Shown here: positions 38,011 to 48,137 of the stretch, in pieces
Numbering within the stretch: the first letter of the stretch is position 1
Layout of the letters: each line of letters begins with the position of its first letter
Assembly (NCBI GenBank): GCA_023205875.1
Contig: CP060756.1
Location: 558,001-622,000 of the forward strand
Length of the DNA: 64,000 nucleotides
Source of the DNA: Chloropicon primus
Taxonomy: Eukaryota; Chlorophyta; Chloropicophyceae; Chloropicales; Chloropicaceae
Direction of reading: 5' to 3'
The notes under the pieces: model-generated
What the model saw: only the letters and a program-made list of their open reading frames with translations
Database searches by the model: none
Told to the model about the DNA's origin: nothing
Translations under genes and position numbers: made by a program

Positions 38011-39232
38011 TAGCATCTGCCCCTTGAAATACATTCTCACGTAAATTGCGCCGGAGGTGATCGTTGTCGCTGCCGTGAGGTAACCCAAGCCCTGAACGAG
38101 TTGCGCGTCCGGCCAGGACAGTCCCCCGTTCGATATTGCGCCCACAACCAACGCTATTTGGAACACCGTGTTGAGCTTGCTGATGAATATCGGCTTCACG
38201 TTGGGGGCAGCAGGTGCCTCGCCATCGTTCTTGGCCTGCACAACTCGAAAGTACTCCCGCCAGGTCTTCCACCGCCAATTGAGAACGTGCGCCCTGTGAA
38301 GAAAAGCGCCTGGGGTACAGGAGAAATAACAGCTCGTTGGGTCAGGATAACACACACGCTGCTGGACTCGAGGACCGCGCGGCGGCCGACTTACCCCCTA
38401 GAAGAACCACGTCCCTCCCTATAATAATCGAGCAAACCGTCGGATCGATGAGACCCTTGTATCCTGTTGCCACCGTCAGGCAAGTCACCAGCACTTTGTC
38501 CGCCAGTGGATCCAAATACGACCCAAGAGAACTCTCCTGAGACTTCTTTTTCGCGAGATACCCATCCAGCCAGTCGCTGAACCCCGCCAGGAGTGTTCCT
38601 CCTATCGCAAGCTGCCACGCGTCGTTCACAATGCACATCCCCAGTGCCGGGGCGGAGACCGCACGAGCAAGAGATATCAAATTCGGCAAAGTCACCGCCT
38701 CCTCGTAGGCCCACCCTGCACTGCTTTCCGTCCGCTTCGTCTCGCAATGCCCTCCCACATCCTGGATTCCCGTGACATTCCTCCCTCGGACACGAACCCC
38801 TTCCCTCGCTCGACCCCTCCCCTCCTTGCCTTCCTCCTCCTCCCTTCCACGCGACGATGATGATGCTGTTGATGCTGTTGATGATGATGAACTCGTGTGC
38901 AGCAGCAGCCTCGAGGGTGTGCACCACTTGGCCCAGTCGTTCGGTCGTATCGATGGCGAGACCAAGGAGGGAGCGTCGAGACTCCGGTGCCGCAGTACTG
39001 CATGAGCGAGGAGGCTACTCGCCTTGTCCGCTGCCTTGCTCGCGCGCAGGGACCTCAACACCTGACTCAACACCACCGCCATCGCCATCGCCCAACGAAA
39101 ACTGGAAAACAGAGAGGAGCCAATCGCGATCGGCAAGCGGCGCCAGATCAGCAGAGCGACGAGGATCTGCGATCGCGATCGGTGGGAGCGTCGGGTCGAT
39201 CGGAGGGAGGGGAGTGCGACAGGCGGAAGCAT
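38005..39232 (-). CDS. Cardiolipin synthase, eukaryotic CDP-alcohol type
   Basis: Two exons, 39232-38395 and 38309-38005 (phase 1, 85-nt intron), give 380 residues. The N-terminal 170 residues are Ser/Arg-rich and include a probable mitochondrial presequence; an ATG at 39088 is an alternative start. The CDP-alcohol phosphotransferase motif is complete: DWLDGYLAKKKSQESSLGSY followed by LDPLAD, with Lys in place of the commoner Arg after DGxxA. The second half (FISKLNTVFQIALVVGAISN) matches the MTHFD-independent, CRLS1-type C-terminal region. The enzyme joins CDP-diacylglycerol and phosphatidylglycerol in the inner mitochondrial membrane. A phosphatidylglycerophosphate synthase is the less likely alternative. 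The start codon is 39 bp from the divergent sucrose-phosphatase ATG. Confidence 0.85.
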
Positions 39233-39271
39233 CGTGTTGTCCTCTTTCGAAAGAATCGCTCCTTGAAGGGG

Positions 39272-40156
39272 ATGGCGGTCTGGAGGCCTTTACCTCGCTG
39301 GCGAGGGATGAGGTGTGCTGGGAGGGTGAGGTGTGGAGGTACCCCTCGGCCTGGGTTGCTCCTCGTCAGTGACCTCGATGGCACGATGGTGGGGACGGGT
39401 GCAGAAGCCGATGAGCGGTCGAGGGAGTTTCGGTCGTATTGGAGGGAGGTGCATCGCCAGGAAGGGCAGGGATCCTGCTTGGTGTACTCCACGGGGAGAA
39501 CCATCAGTCAGTACGAGGAGCTCCGGAGGGAGAAGGGGGGTGAAGTCTTGGCGGACCCCGAACTCCTCGTCTGCGCGGTGGGGACTCGGATCTACGAGCG
39601 GGGGCGGGGGACTTGGACGGAGAGAGAGGATTGGACGAGCAAGCTCGACCAAGACTGGTCTGCCTCGAAGGTGAGGCGCGTTGCGGACGACTGCATCGCA
39701 AAATTTGGACAGGACAACGTTCACTTGCGCCCCCCGCACGAGCTGAACGAGCACAAAATCACCCTCGGCATCAGGGAGCACCTCGTGAGAAGCGCGAGCG
39801 ACTGGATGTCCAGCTCTTTCAGGGAGCTCCAAGTCAAGGCAAAGCTAGTGTCGAGCGGGAGCGGGGAGTGGCGGTACCTTGACATTCTGTCCCGGGGAAG
39901 TGGAAAGAAAGAAGCCTTGGAGTTCATCCGGCGCGCTCTGAAATTCTCCCACGACAACACGGTGGCTTGCGGGGACAGTGGCAACGACCTTGACATGATT
40001 CAGGGCGACAGCTTGGCCGTGATTGTGGGAAACGCGCAGCCGGACCTGTTGGATTGGTACGAGAAGAACGGCCGGAACAACGAACGCGTGTACTACGCAA
40101 AGGAGAGCACAGCAGGGGGCATTCTGGAAGGCTTGCAGCACTTTGGCCTCTTCTAG
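39272..40156 (+). CDS. Sucrose-6-phosphate phosphatase
   Basis: A single exon of 294 residues; the next ATG is at 39308. It shows all HAD-family motifs of this enzyme: LLLVSDLDGTMVG with the nucleophile Asp (about residues 31-43), YSTGRTISQY, a cap region with LRPPHELNEHKITLGI, the Lys in GSGKKEALEFI, and ACGDSGNDLDMIQGD. NAQPDLLDWY follows, as in plant enzymes. It lacks the C-terminal domain present in many land-plant forms, so it resembles the short cyanobacterial type. It releases phosphate from sucrose-6-phosphate in the cytosol, the last step of sucrose synthesis. Convergent with the next gene, with 65 bp between stops. Confidence 0.92.
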   Translation: MAVWRPLPRWRGMRCAGRVRCGGTPRPGLLLVSDLDGTMVGTGAEADERSREFRSYWREVHRQEGQGSCLVYSTGRTISQYEELRREKGGEVLADPELLVCAVGTRIYERGRGTWTEREDWTSKLDQDWSASKVRRVADDCIAKFGQDNVHLRPPHELNEHKITLGIREHLVRSASDWMSSSFRELQVKAKLVSSGSGEWRYLDILSRGSGKKEALEFIRRALKFSHDNTVACGDSGNDLDMIQGDSLAVIVGNAQPDLLDWYEKNGRNNERVYYAKESTAGGILEGLQHFGLF

Positions 40157-40221
40157 ACCTAAAATGCTTGGATTACCTTGAATCTCTTGTTAATGTAGCT
40201 GCGCGTTGTTTGGCAAGACCC

Positions 40222-40809
40222 TCATATGTTTCCTTCCAACGTTCGCAAGACCTGGACGCAAGCGTAGATCAGCGTGAGAACGATGCCCAACTGCAGCGCG
40301 TCGTCGAACGTGGTGTCCTGCTGCTGTATGTACTTTTTCGGATCCATTGGGTCCACGAAGTACTGGTCGGACTCCATGTCGTCCCTCGAAAGAATCTGGT
40401 CGATAAAATCCCTGCTTTTCTCTACCAGGTCTATTCCGTTCTCCTGCAGACTCCACTTGAGCCTGCTCGCCGCAAAGGCCAGAGAGGCAGGCCCCAGCGA
40501 CTCCAGTTCCCACTCTTCCCTGTGGTCTTCGACCTTCCCTGTGATGACGTTCATCATGAATGTGGACCTGCAACTCAAGTCCACCGTGCCCAGGCTGCTA
40601 TCCCCAGATAGTGTCCACTCGATCCTCGCGGTGTCCAGCTCCACCATGGACATCTTCTTCACATCCACCCGACACTTCTCAAAGTGGTCGCGAAAGAAAG
40701 TCATTCTGTCGTACTTGTCGTTCCCCTCAAACTTCCTCAGCCCCTTGTCCGAGTACCTCACTATAACGCACACACGCACACACGCACAGAGTGTCAGTCA
40801 TCATCAAGG

Positions 40810-40852
<43 letters not shown>

Positions 40853-41134
40853 GGAGAAGACGAGAGAGAGGACGTCCTACGCACCCTTTTGAGCGAACTG
40901 GCGCTTGGACTGGAGAGCCAGCTGGGAGGCTAGCTGCCTGACACTCTGCTCCACTGCAGGACTACTGTTGCAGACAAAATCGTCGCAAAAAGAGGTCGAA
41001 AGGTTCTCGATGGATGAGGTCTCCCCCCCATGGCAACGAGTGTCGCGTTGGAGTTGCGACGGCCTTGGCGCTCTCCGCCGCAGACCCGCCCTCGGGCTGC
41101 AGCGGTGTCCAGCGTTCGAAGTAGCAGAGACCAT
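40222..41134 (-). CDS. DUF2358-like, probably plastid protein
   Basis: Two exons, 41134-40885 and 40760-40222 (phase 1), give 262 residues. The 124-nt intron contains a (GA)n tract at 40810-40849. The frame continues upstream only to a GTG. The first 55 residues are rich in Arg and Ser and poor in acids, as in transit peptides. The body (VRYSDKGLRKFEGNDKYDRM, then RIEWTLSGDSSLGTVDLSCR) fits the NTF2-like DUF2358 pattern of plant plastid proteins. A hydrophobic helix near the C-terminus (LQLGIVLTLIYACVQVL) suggests membrane attachment. The function of the family is not known to me. The family call is moderate. Confidence 0.65.
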
Positions 41135-41441
41135 AGCCCTCGTCGCCCTCGCTGCTCCGAGCAACTTGCTTTTGCGCAACGCGCCCGATCTCTCTCTCTT
41201 CCTTCGTGGCCTCTGCGTCGCCACGACGAATCAGATTTGCTGCTGCTCCTCTCCCAGATTACACTCATTATTACACTTTTTCATCCTCGTGAACGAGGAT
41301 CGAGGATCGAGGTGGACTTCATTAAGGGGAGGAGAGTCATTCTCGACAGGGGGAGCAGGGGGGAGGAGACATTCTAAAAAAAAAGAGACAGGAAACCGAG
41401 TTGTTAAAGGATTACTTTCTCTCTCTCTCTTTCTCTGTTTC
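41135..41441. other. Short intergenic region
   Basis: About 300 bp between two minus-strand genes. It contains GAGGATC repeats near 41292-41310 and a CT tract at 41418-41433 just beyond the acetyltransferase stop. No gene is seen. Confidence 0.4.
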
Positions 41442-44400
41442 TTATTTGTTCGCCTTCATCATCTTATGGTAATGCATCCTTCGCCTCTTCTCCGCCTGGG
41501 CCTGGGCGTACCTCCTGTACTGCTTCAGATCTCTGCAACGAGGGACGGGGCAGTTTGGAGTGGTGCAAGACTTTGCGTGGAGCTGCAACAAGGCCCACAT
41601 GCGGCGGCAGTACTGGCAGCCTCCGGTGGCCTTGGTCTGGCAAGTCAGGGAGTGCTGGAACAGCATCTTCACCTTGAAGCAAGATGGGTGAGGACAGTTC
41701 TTGTCCTGGCAAGAGCTGGCGTGCACGAGCAGCTGCATGGTCTTGCGGAGCTGCTCCTGCCGGGCCCTCCTCTCCTCTTCGCTGATCCTTGACAACCGAG
41801 CGTCCACCTGCCCGGACTGCTTCTTGAGCTCGTGGGGATGGTGGAAGCCAGGCTTGTTCTTGCACAGGGCGCAGACATCGTAGTCCGTGCAAACGCTGCA
41901 CCGGAACCCTTGGCCAGGCTCAATCTCCCTGCTGCAAATGTTGCAAGTGGAGGTAAACGCAGGGGCGGTTGGGTTGTGCAGGTGGTACAGCACCATCATC
42001 GACGAGTGCTTCGCCCTCCGGAAGGTGTCAAACTGGTAGTGGTTGCCCTGGCAAAGGGACAGGAACGACTGCCTCGTCTCGAAGATCTCGCATTCCATCG
42101 AAGGGTCAGGATCGCTGGTGTCCTTCACTTCCGGGCCGATCGTTTCCTTGAACTCGTGCACAGCAAGAGACCCTGTCGGGTGTCTGGACCTCTCGTCAAG
42201 TCCACAGTCGTCCTTGTAACACCTCTCGCAGAGCTCAAAGTTAGGACACGTTTTGCAGGTGAACCTCTTCTCTGGGGCCAGGATGTATTTCCTGCAATAG
42301 CTGCACGACGGTTGAAGATGCACCATGATGAAATCTTCCTTCATGTTCTTGATCTGGTCCCCAAGCCTGCTCATGACTTGGGTGTCAACAGACTCCGACA
42401 TCGCAGTGCGCTTGCTCTTGCCCCTTGAAGAAGAACCTTTGAACGTCTTTTTCGACTTCTTTCCCGAGGCCTTCTTCTCTTCCTCCCTCTCTTGGTAAAT
42501 CTTACTCAGGTACTCGTCAAGAGCTCCTGGAATGTAATCGCCCTCGAAGTAAGGAAGCTCCAGTGCCCTGCAAGGATCTACCCTATGGTCCTTGCCACCC
42601 TCAAAGAACAGGTCCCAGAGATTCGACGTCTTCTCCACAATCTTGTGGTCCTTCGCTTTTCTCAGCATTTTCAAGTACCACTCCCTCAGCCGGTCGCTCT
42701 TGGGAGTCTTCTGGCGTTGAGGGTGAACGTAGAAGATGTAGTCATCTCCCGCCAGCGGCGGGCAGGCCCAAATGTACATGCTGGTGAACCCTCTGTCCTT
42801 GAGGTACTGGAGGTAACCCATGATAAGTTCCTGGTACACCACAGTGCGCAAGCTGTCTCCCCTGCCGTTCTTGTCGCCACCATATGCTGTGATGCCTTCC
42901 GGCTTGAAATACCTGACACTGTCCAAGTAACTCAGGTAAGTCCGCCTGGTGTTTGGGGCACCGCAGTCCTTGTCATACTCTTGGACGTACATGCAAAACA
43001 AGCAAAGATCGACGCCATCGACTTTCTGGAACAGCAGCAAGATTTTTGACTTGTACTTCATCTCACCAGCAATTTTGTCCTTCTCAAAATGCTTGTAGAA
43101 GTTGGGCAGCACAGAAAAGACCTTGTCGTTGGAATTGACAATCCTCACAGTCAAACCATCAGCTGTTGGCACCTCGGATGGTTTCTTCCCAAGGGCCGTA
43201 GCCCTCACCTGTCTCTCATTAGTCAAGCACTTGGTCAGCCTTTGTTCCAAGAAATCCGATAGCTTTGTCTTCGCCAAATCCTTTGCCTCAAGCATCGCTT
43301 GGGGGCGGCTAGACAGCTGCTTGATGGTTCCCTTCTCCATCTTCTTGACCAGACAGTGCGGGCAAGCATACTGGCCTGAACCTCCCTCGTCTCGCACCTT
43401 GTTGAACAAGGCACAGACTTGGTGCACCCAGGCATCGCAGTAATCGCACTGAACCCAAGGCTCAAGCAGCCTCTCTTCGTTCTTCTTCTTCTTCAGCTTC
43501 GACTTGGGAATATTCTTGCCCTCCACCACCAAGCTCTCCTTGATGTGATCTTTGTAGCACGTGGAGCACACGGAATGCTTGTTGATGTCGATCATCGAGA
43601 ACCAATAAATCTGGCCCTTCTTTATCCTGTTGTTGCAATTCAAGCAATACAGAGGAGGGGGCTCAAACAAAAGGTTTTGGGCTCCACATGCAGTGCAGCA
43701 CTCGGTCTTGTCGACAGTCTTTGCGGCAGCCTTTGCGCCATCTGCAGCTGCAACTTTGCCAGTGACTTGCGGGGTGTTCGTCTCCACCTTCAGGCTCTTC
43801 AAATGGTCTTTGATCTGCTGGGGGCTGAAACATTCCAAGAGCGACGTGCCCTGAGAGCTCTTGTTCTTTTCGTCTTTGCCCTTCTTCTTCTGGTACTCTG
43901 CCTTGATCTTCTGCTCTGTCTTGACCCTCTTGTTCGAGGGAGCACCATCAAACATGTTTTCTCTCTTTGGCGGCACCGCGGGCGGCATCATGACGACTGG
44001 CTTTGAGTTGCTGTGGTAGGGGGCCATCATTCCCGCGGCCGGGGGCATTGACTGAAGCTTTTGGCTTCCGCTACTTGTTCCTGCTGCTGACTTGTGACAC
44101 AGTCTGTACTGCTCAGCAGCAAGCTGTCTGTTCCTTTGGTTCTCAATGTGTTCCCTCACAGGTCCGCAGACCGGACAGCGCGGATCCACGCATTTCTGAT
44201 GATGCTTCAGCAGTTCCCTTGATGCCACACAGCGAGGATACTGGCACTGAGGATCAGTGCACGTCCAAATATGCTTCCACAGTTTTCTAGCTACCACGCA
44301 GTGCTCGCCCGCACTGCATTTACCCTCTGGCTCAGTGCACTTGTGAGCATGCCTAAGAAAGAGGAGCCATCTGATCTGTTTCATGATGTACATGCGGTGT

Positions 44401-45818
44401 TGCTCCTGCCTGGAAGGCTGGGACGGTGGCATAGACACGGTGGGCGGAGCCATTGGAGCGCTAGTCATCCCGTGAGGTGGTCTCATCATCTGGCCCATCT
44501 CAGGTTTCTGGTGATAAGCACCGCTAACAGCCATCTGGTGGTAAGGCATTCCTTGCTGAGGCACCCCAGCAGCAGACGAGGCGGGGTGCATGTGGGCAGA
44601 ATGCCCTGGAAGCTGACCAGGGGCCATTCCATTGATGGTCACTCTTTGCATCGGGCCAGACGTTGAGAGCATCTGGCCCGAGCTTGAGGGGGTTCCCGGG
44701 AAGCTCGCGTTCCTCATCAAGACTGGGGCCCCGTTACTCATCACTGGGCCATTCGATGGCATGGCCCCCCCACCGGGCATTGGCGACATCCTTGGTCCCC
44801 TCCCCCCTGCGGTATCTTTTGGGTCCTGCCTTCCTTGCTGATGCATTTGCATGTGGTGCTGCGCGTTTGGCGGCACGTCTTGCGGGTGAGGTCCGCCGGG
44901 CACGGGTTGGTGCCCGTAGCCTGGATGCATCGGCATCATCCCTGTTGGCATGTCCACGCTCTCGCTGCCTTGCCTCCCATCCCCGCTGCTCTGTGCTTGA
45001 GAAACCTGAGCCTGCTGCCTCATTGCCATGGGCATGCTCCTCCCTTGCATTTGGTGCCCCGCCATCGGCATAGAATGGTGAGAGGGCATCCGGAGCTGTG
45101 GATCCCCCATGCCTGGCATGCCCGCGGGCCCACCGTGAGGCACCCTCTGGCCGTACATGGCTTGCATCTGGGCATGCGAGGGGTGAGCACCAGAGCCTCC
45201 CTGACCTTGGCCTCTTCCGCTCGCACTTGGGTGCCCGTGGGGCGCCCCGCTCACGACGGGGTTTCCATTCGCACCCGAGTGGGATCCCGGCAGCCGTGAC
45301 CTTGACATCATACGCCTCGCGACACTCTGCAGCCTCTGCTCCAGATTGCTCACGTCCAAGTACTCCTCGAGGGAGTGCGCCGATTGGTAGAGCGCGGACT
45401 CCAGCCTCCTCACAAAGTCAGGCAGCTTCTTCTGCCACTCTTTTGCTATGTTGGGCCTGCGCTGCTGGAACAGCCTAATAATGTTATTGATGAGCTCCCG
45501 CCTGTGCGGGTAGTCCATCGGGGAGTGCCAGCTCATGCGGGGCTGGTGCGGCCCCGGGTGACCCCTCCCTGGGGGCACTTGGGACGCGTGTATGTGGGCC
45601 GCGTGCGCCTGGGCGTGGGCCTGGGCCTGGGCGTGGGCCTGAGCCTGGGCGTGGGCGTGCGCGGCCTGGGCTTGCACGTGGGCGGCCTGCTGAGCGTGCG
45701 CGGAGTGGGTGCCCCCCACCGCCTGCCCCGGGGGTCCGGGGACAGGATAGCTCCCCCGATTGCCGCCGTTCGGCACAGGGACCTGACCCTGGTAGTTGTC
45801 CGGCCTCGCTCCGTTCAT
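41442..45818 (-). CDS. p300/CBP-type histone acetyltransferase (HAC family)
   Basis: A single exon of 1458 residues. In order: Ala/His/Gln repeats (30-75), a KIX-like helical domain (HRRELINNIIRLFQQRRPNI, about 105-165), long disordered Met/Pro/Gln-rich sequence, TAZ1 zinc finger (about 500-590, HAHKCTEPEGKCSAGEHCVV), PHD-type fingers (WVQCDYCDAWVHQVCALFNK), the HAT core (YLSYLDSVRYFKPEGITAYG, SMYIWACPPLAGDDYIFYVH), two ZZ zinc fingers (CSYCRKYILAPEKRFTC; CNICSREIEPGQGFRC) and TAZ2 at the end. This is the plant HAC layout; a bromodomain is absent, as in plants. It acetylates histones as a transcription coactivator in the nucleus. Lack of introns over 4.4 kb is notable. Confidence 0.95.
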   Translation of the reverse strand: MNGARPDNYQGQVPVPNGGNRGSYPVPGPPGQAVGGTHSAHAQQAAHVQAQAAHAHAQAQAHAQAQAHAQAHAAHIHASQVPPGRGHPGPHQPRMSWHSPMDYPHRRELINNIIRLFQQRRPNIAKEWQKKLPDFVRRLESALYQSAHSLEEYLDVSNLEQRLQSVARRMMSRSRLPGSHSGANGNPVVSGAPHGHPSASGRGQGQGGSGAHPSHAQMQAMYGQRVPHGGPAGMPGMGDPQLRMPSHHSMPMAGHQMQGRSMPMAMRQQAQVSQAQSSGDGRQGSESVDMPTGMMPMHPGYGHQPVPGGPHPQDVPPNAQHHMQMHQQGRQDPKDTAGGRGPRMSPMPGGGAMPSNGPVMSNGAPVLMRNASFPGTPSSSGQMLSTSGPMQRVTINGMAPGQLPGHSAHMHPASSAAGVPQQGMPYHQMAVSGAYHQKPEMGQMMRPPHGMTSAPMAPPTVSMPPSQPSRQEQHRMYIMKQIRWLLFLRHAHKCTEPEGKCSAGEHCVVARKLWKHIWTCTDPQCQYPRCVASRELLKHHQKCVDPRCPVCGPVREHIENQRNRQLAAEQYRLCHKSAAGTSSGSQKLQSMPPAAGMMAPYHSNSKPVVMMPPAVPPKRENMFDGAPSNKRVKTEQKIKAEYQKKKGKDEKNKSSQGTSLLECFSPQQIKDHLKSLKVETNTPQVTGKVAAADGAKAAAKTVDKTECCTACGAQNLLFEPPPLYCLNCNNRIKKGQIYWFSMIDINKHSVCSTCYKDHIKESLVVEGKNIPKSKLKKKKNEERLLEPWVQCDYCDAWVHQVCALFNKVRDEGGSGQYACPHCLVKKMEKGTIKQLSSRPQAMLEAKDLAKTKLSDFLEQRLTKCLTNERQVRATALGKKPSEVPTADGLTVRIVNSNDKVFSVLPNFYKHFEKDKIAGEMKYKSKILLLFQKVDGVDLCLFCMYVQEYDKDCGAPNTRRTYLSYLDSVRYFKPEGITAYGGDKNGRGDSLRTVVYQELIMGYLQYLKDRGFTSMYIWACPPLAGDDYIFYVHPQRQKTPKSDRLREWYLKMLRKAKDHKIVEKTSNLWDLFFEGGKDHRVDPCRALELPYFEGDYIPGALDEYLSKIYQEREEEKKASGKKSKKTFKGSSSRGKSKRTAMSESVDTQVMSRLGDQIKNMKEDFIMVHLQPSCSYCRKYILAPEKRFTCKTCPNFELCERCYKDDCGLDERSRHPTGSLAVHEFKETIGPEVKDTSDPDPSMECEIFETRQSFLSLCQGNHYQFDTFRRAKHSSMMVLYHLHNPTAPAFTSTCNICSREIEPGQGFRCSVCTDYDVCALCKNKPGFHHPHELKKQSGQVDARLSRISEEERRARQEQLRKTMQLLVHASSCQDKNCPHPSCFKVKMLFQHSLTCQTKATGGCQYCRRMWALLQLHAKSCTTPNCPVPRCRDLKQYRRYAQAQAEKRRRMHYHKMMKANK

Positions 45819-46744
45819 CTAGCCTCGTGTTCTAGTTTCTTGCGAGCAGACTCGTCGTCAGCCCTGCACAAGAATAAAATATGCAAAAGCAACACTGGCC
45901 TGGGTGTCCCGGATTCACTCCTTCTGCATCCCGGCCATCAAGTCCTAAAACCACCTAGAAGAGAATAGCAAAAGATCACACGGGGACGCCCTCCTCAAAA
46001 GGCCTTCCTGTTCACGCCCAGATTCTTTCCTTCTCGCGGGGACAAAAAAAACGCGTCAACAGACCCGCTCCACCCTTTCCCGGGGCCTCGGCCGGGTTCC
46101 TCGACGCAATCGGGGCACGACCTCCCTCGACGGACCCCGATCTGGCACCTCCGTGTCCTTTCCGCGCCCTTTCCTTGCACAAAAGAGCAAGAAAAGAAAA
46201 GAAAAGAACGAATCGACCAGGTTTCGCCTCCACGGTTACGGAAACATGAACGACCTCCGTCCGTTTTCCGTCAGGGGAGCGCGGGACTCGCCTCCGCGGT
46301 CACGGGAAGCCTCGAGGCGAACCCGTATTGCCGCAAAGATCGAGCGCAATGCCGAGGAAGAAACCTTTCCCTCCACGTGAGCTCCCTCCTCCCTCGAGAA
46401 CCAAAAAAAAAAAAAAGGAGAGAGAAAAGAAACGGAGAAAGAAAGAACAAAGGACGGAAACGAACTCCGCGAAGATGCCAACCCGTGAGTCGGCACTCTG
46501 TCTCTCTTTGCTCACGCGCTTGCCTCCCTCCAGCAACACGCGCGTGCTCCCACGACGTACGTACGTGCTTCTTTCTTTCCCTCCGTGCTCCGTGTCGAGG
46601 GTTGGGCCCCTCCAACTCTCGGCCTCTCCGGCTCTTCGTGGTTTCAACACAAATGGAGGGAAAAGGAACGCAACAAGGGATTTCTACGCTTTCCGAAGAA
46701 AAATGGATATGGTGTCATCCTCGAGGAGGCACAGATCTGCAGGG
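45819..46744. promoter_or_regulatory. HAC 5' flank
   Basis: About 0.9 kb upstream of the acetyltransferase start. It contains A-rich stretches (46191-46208, 46402-46416) and no convincing frame. It probably includes the promoter and 5' UTR of the acetyltransferase gene. The satellite array begins directly after it. Confidence 0.35.
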
Positions 46745-47955
46745 CTGCAGGGCATGGAGCCCAGGAGGCGCTTCGATGGCGCTTCGATGCTGGTCGATCG
46801 GAGCAAGGGATGCAGGTGGACAAGGTGTGCACGGACAGGCCTGGATCTATGTCCTTCTGTCTTTGGCTCTCTCTCTGTCTTTGGAATTGTGTGATTCTTA
46901 GGAGGAAAGGCGTTACCGAGAGAGGACGAGATATGGAATGGATCATCTGCAGGGCATGGAGCCCAGGAGGCGCTTCGATGGCGCTTCGATGCTGGTCGAT
47001 CGGAGCAAGGGATGCAGGAGGACAAGGTGTGCACGGACAGGCCTGGATCTATGTCCTTCTGTCTTTGGCTCTCTCTGTCTTTGGAATTGTGTGATTCTTA
47101 GGAGGAAAGGCGTTACCGAGAGAGGACGAGATATGGAATGGATCATCTGCAGGGCATGGAGCCCAGGAGGCGCTTCGATGGCGCTTCGATGCTGGTCGAT
47201 CGGAGCAAGGGATGCAGGTGGACAAGGTGTGCACGGACAGGCCTGGATCTATGTCCTTCTGTCTTTGGCTCTCTCTCTGTCTTTGGAATTGTGTGATTCT
47301 TAGGAGGAAAGGCGTTACCGAGAGAGGACGAGATATGGAATGGATCATCTGCAGGGCATGGAGCCCAGGAGGCGCTTCGATGGCGCTTCGATGCTGGTCG
47401 ATCGGAGCAAGGGATGCAGGAGGACAAGGTGTGCACGGACAGGCCTGGATCTATGTCCTTCTGTCTTTGGCTCTCTCTCTGTCTTTGGAATTGTGGGATT
47501 CTTAGGAGGAAAGGCGTTACCGAGAGAGGACGAGATATGGAATGGATCATCTGCAGGGCATGGAGCCCAGGAGGCGCTTCGATGGCGCTTCGATGCTGGT
47601 CGATCGGAGCAAGGGATGCAGGTGGACAAGGTGTGCACGGACAGGCCTGGATCTATGTCCTTCTGTCTTTGGCTCTCTCTCTGTCTTTGGAATTGTGTGA
47701 TTCTTAGGAGGAAAGGCGTTACCGAGAGAGGACGAGATATGGAATGGATCATCTGCAGGGCATGGAGCCCAGGAGGCGCTTCGATGGCGCTTCGATGCTG
47801 GTCGATCGGAGCAAGGGATGCAGGAGGACAAGGTGTGCACGGACAGGCCTGGATCTATGTCCTTCTGTCTTTGGCTCTCTCTCTGTCTTTGGAATTGTGG
47901 GATTCTTAGGAGGAAAGGCGTTACCGAGAGAGGACGAGATATGGAATGGATGAAG
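46745..47955. repeat. 202-bp satellite, six tandem copies with dimeric higher-order pattern
   Basis: Copies, counted from GGCATGGAGCCCAGGAGGCG, start at 46751, 46953, 47153, 47355, 47557 and 47759. All are 202 bp except the second (200 bp, one CT less); the last is cut near 47953. Copies 1, 3 and 5 read GCAGGTGGACAAGG, while 2, 4 and 6 read GCAGGAGGACAAGG. Copies 4 and 6 also share GTGGGATTC where the rest have GTGTGATTC. Pairs 3-4 and 5-6 are thus the same 404-bp dimer. Frames on both strands remain open because of near identity; I do not consider them genes. Confidence 0.95.
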
Positions 47956-48137
47956 CCTTCGAAGCGAAAGGTGGATTCGATGAAGCTTTCTGTTTGATCG
48001 TTTCCTCGTGCCTTCGTCGTCTATGTTGTTGTGATATACTACTACTCTGTCTCTGGAGAGATGAAAAAAAAACAATTGTTGTGCGTGTTGTGCGTGTTTC
48101 CCATTTCCTTTCGAAACCTTCTTCTCCTCCTCCTCCC

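Noticed and set aside
45995-46741. Several short overlapping frames upstream of the acetyltransferase
   Set aside because: Lys/Arg/Ser-rich low-complexity frames on both strands with no motif and no splice logic; better read as promoter and leader.
46745-47955. Repeated open frames on both strands of the satellite
   Set aside because: Open frames persist because the units are nearly identical. The peptides are low in structure, have no start context and change frame with the 200-bp unit.
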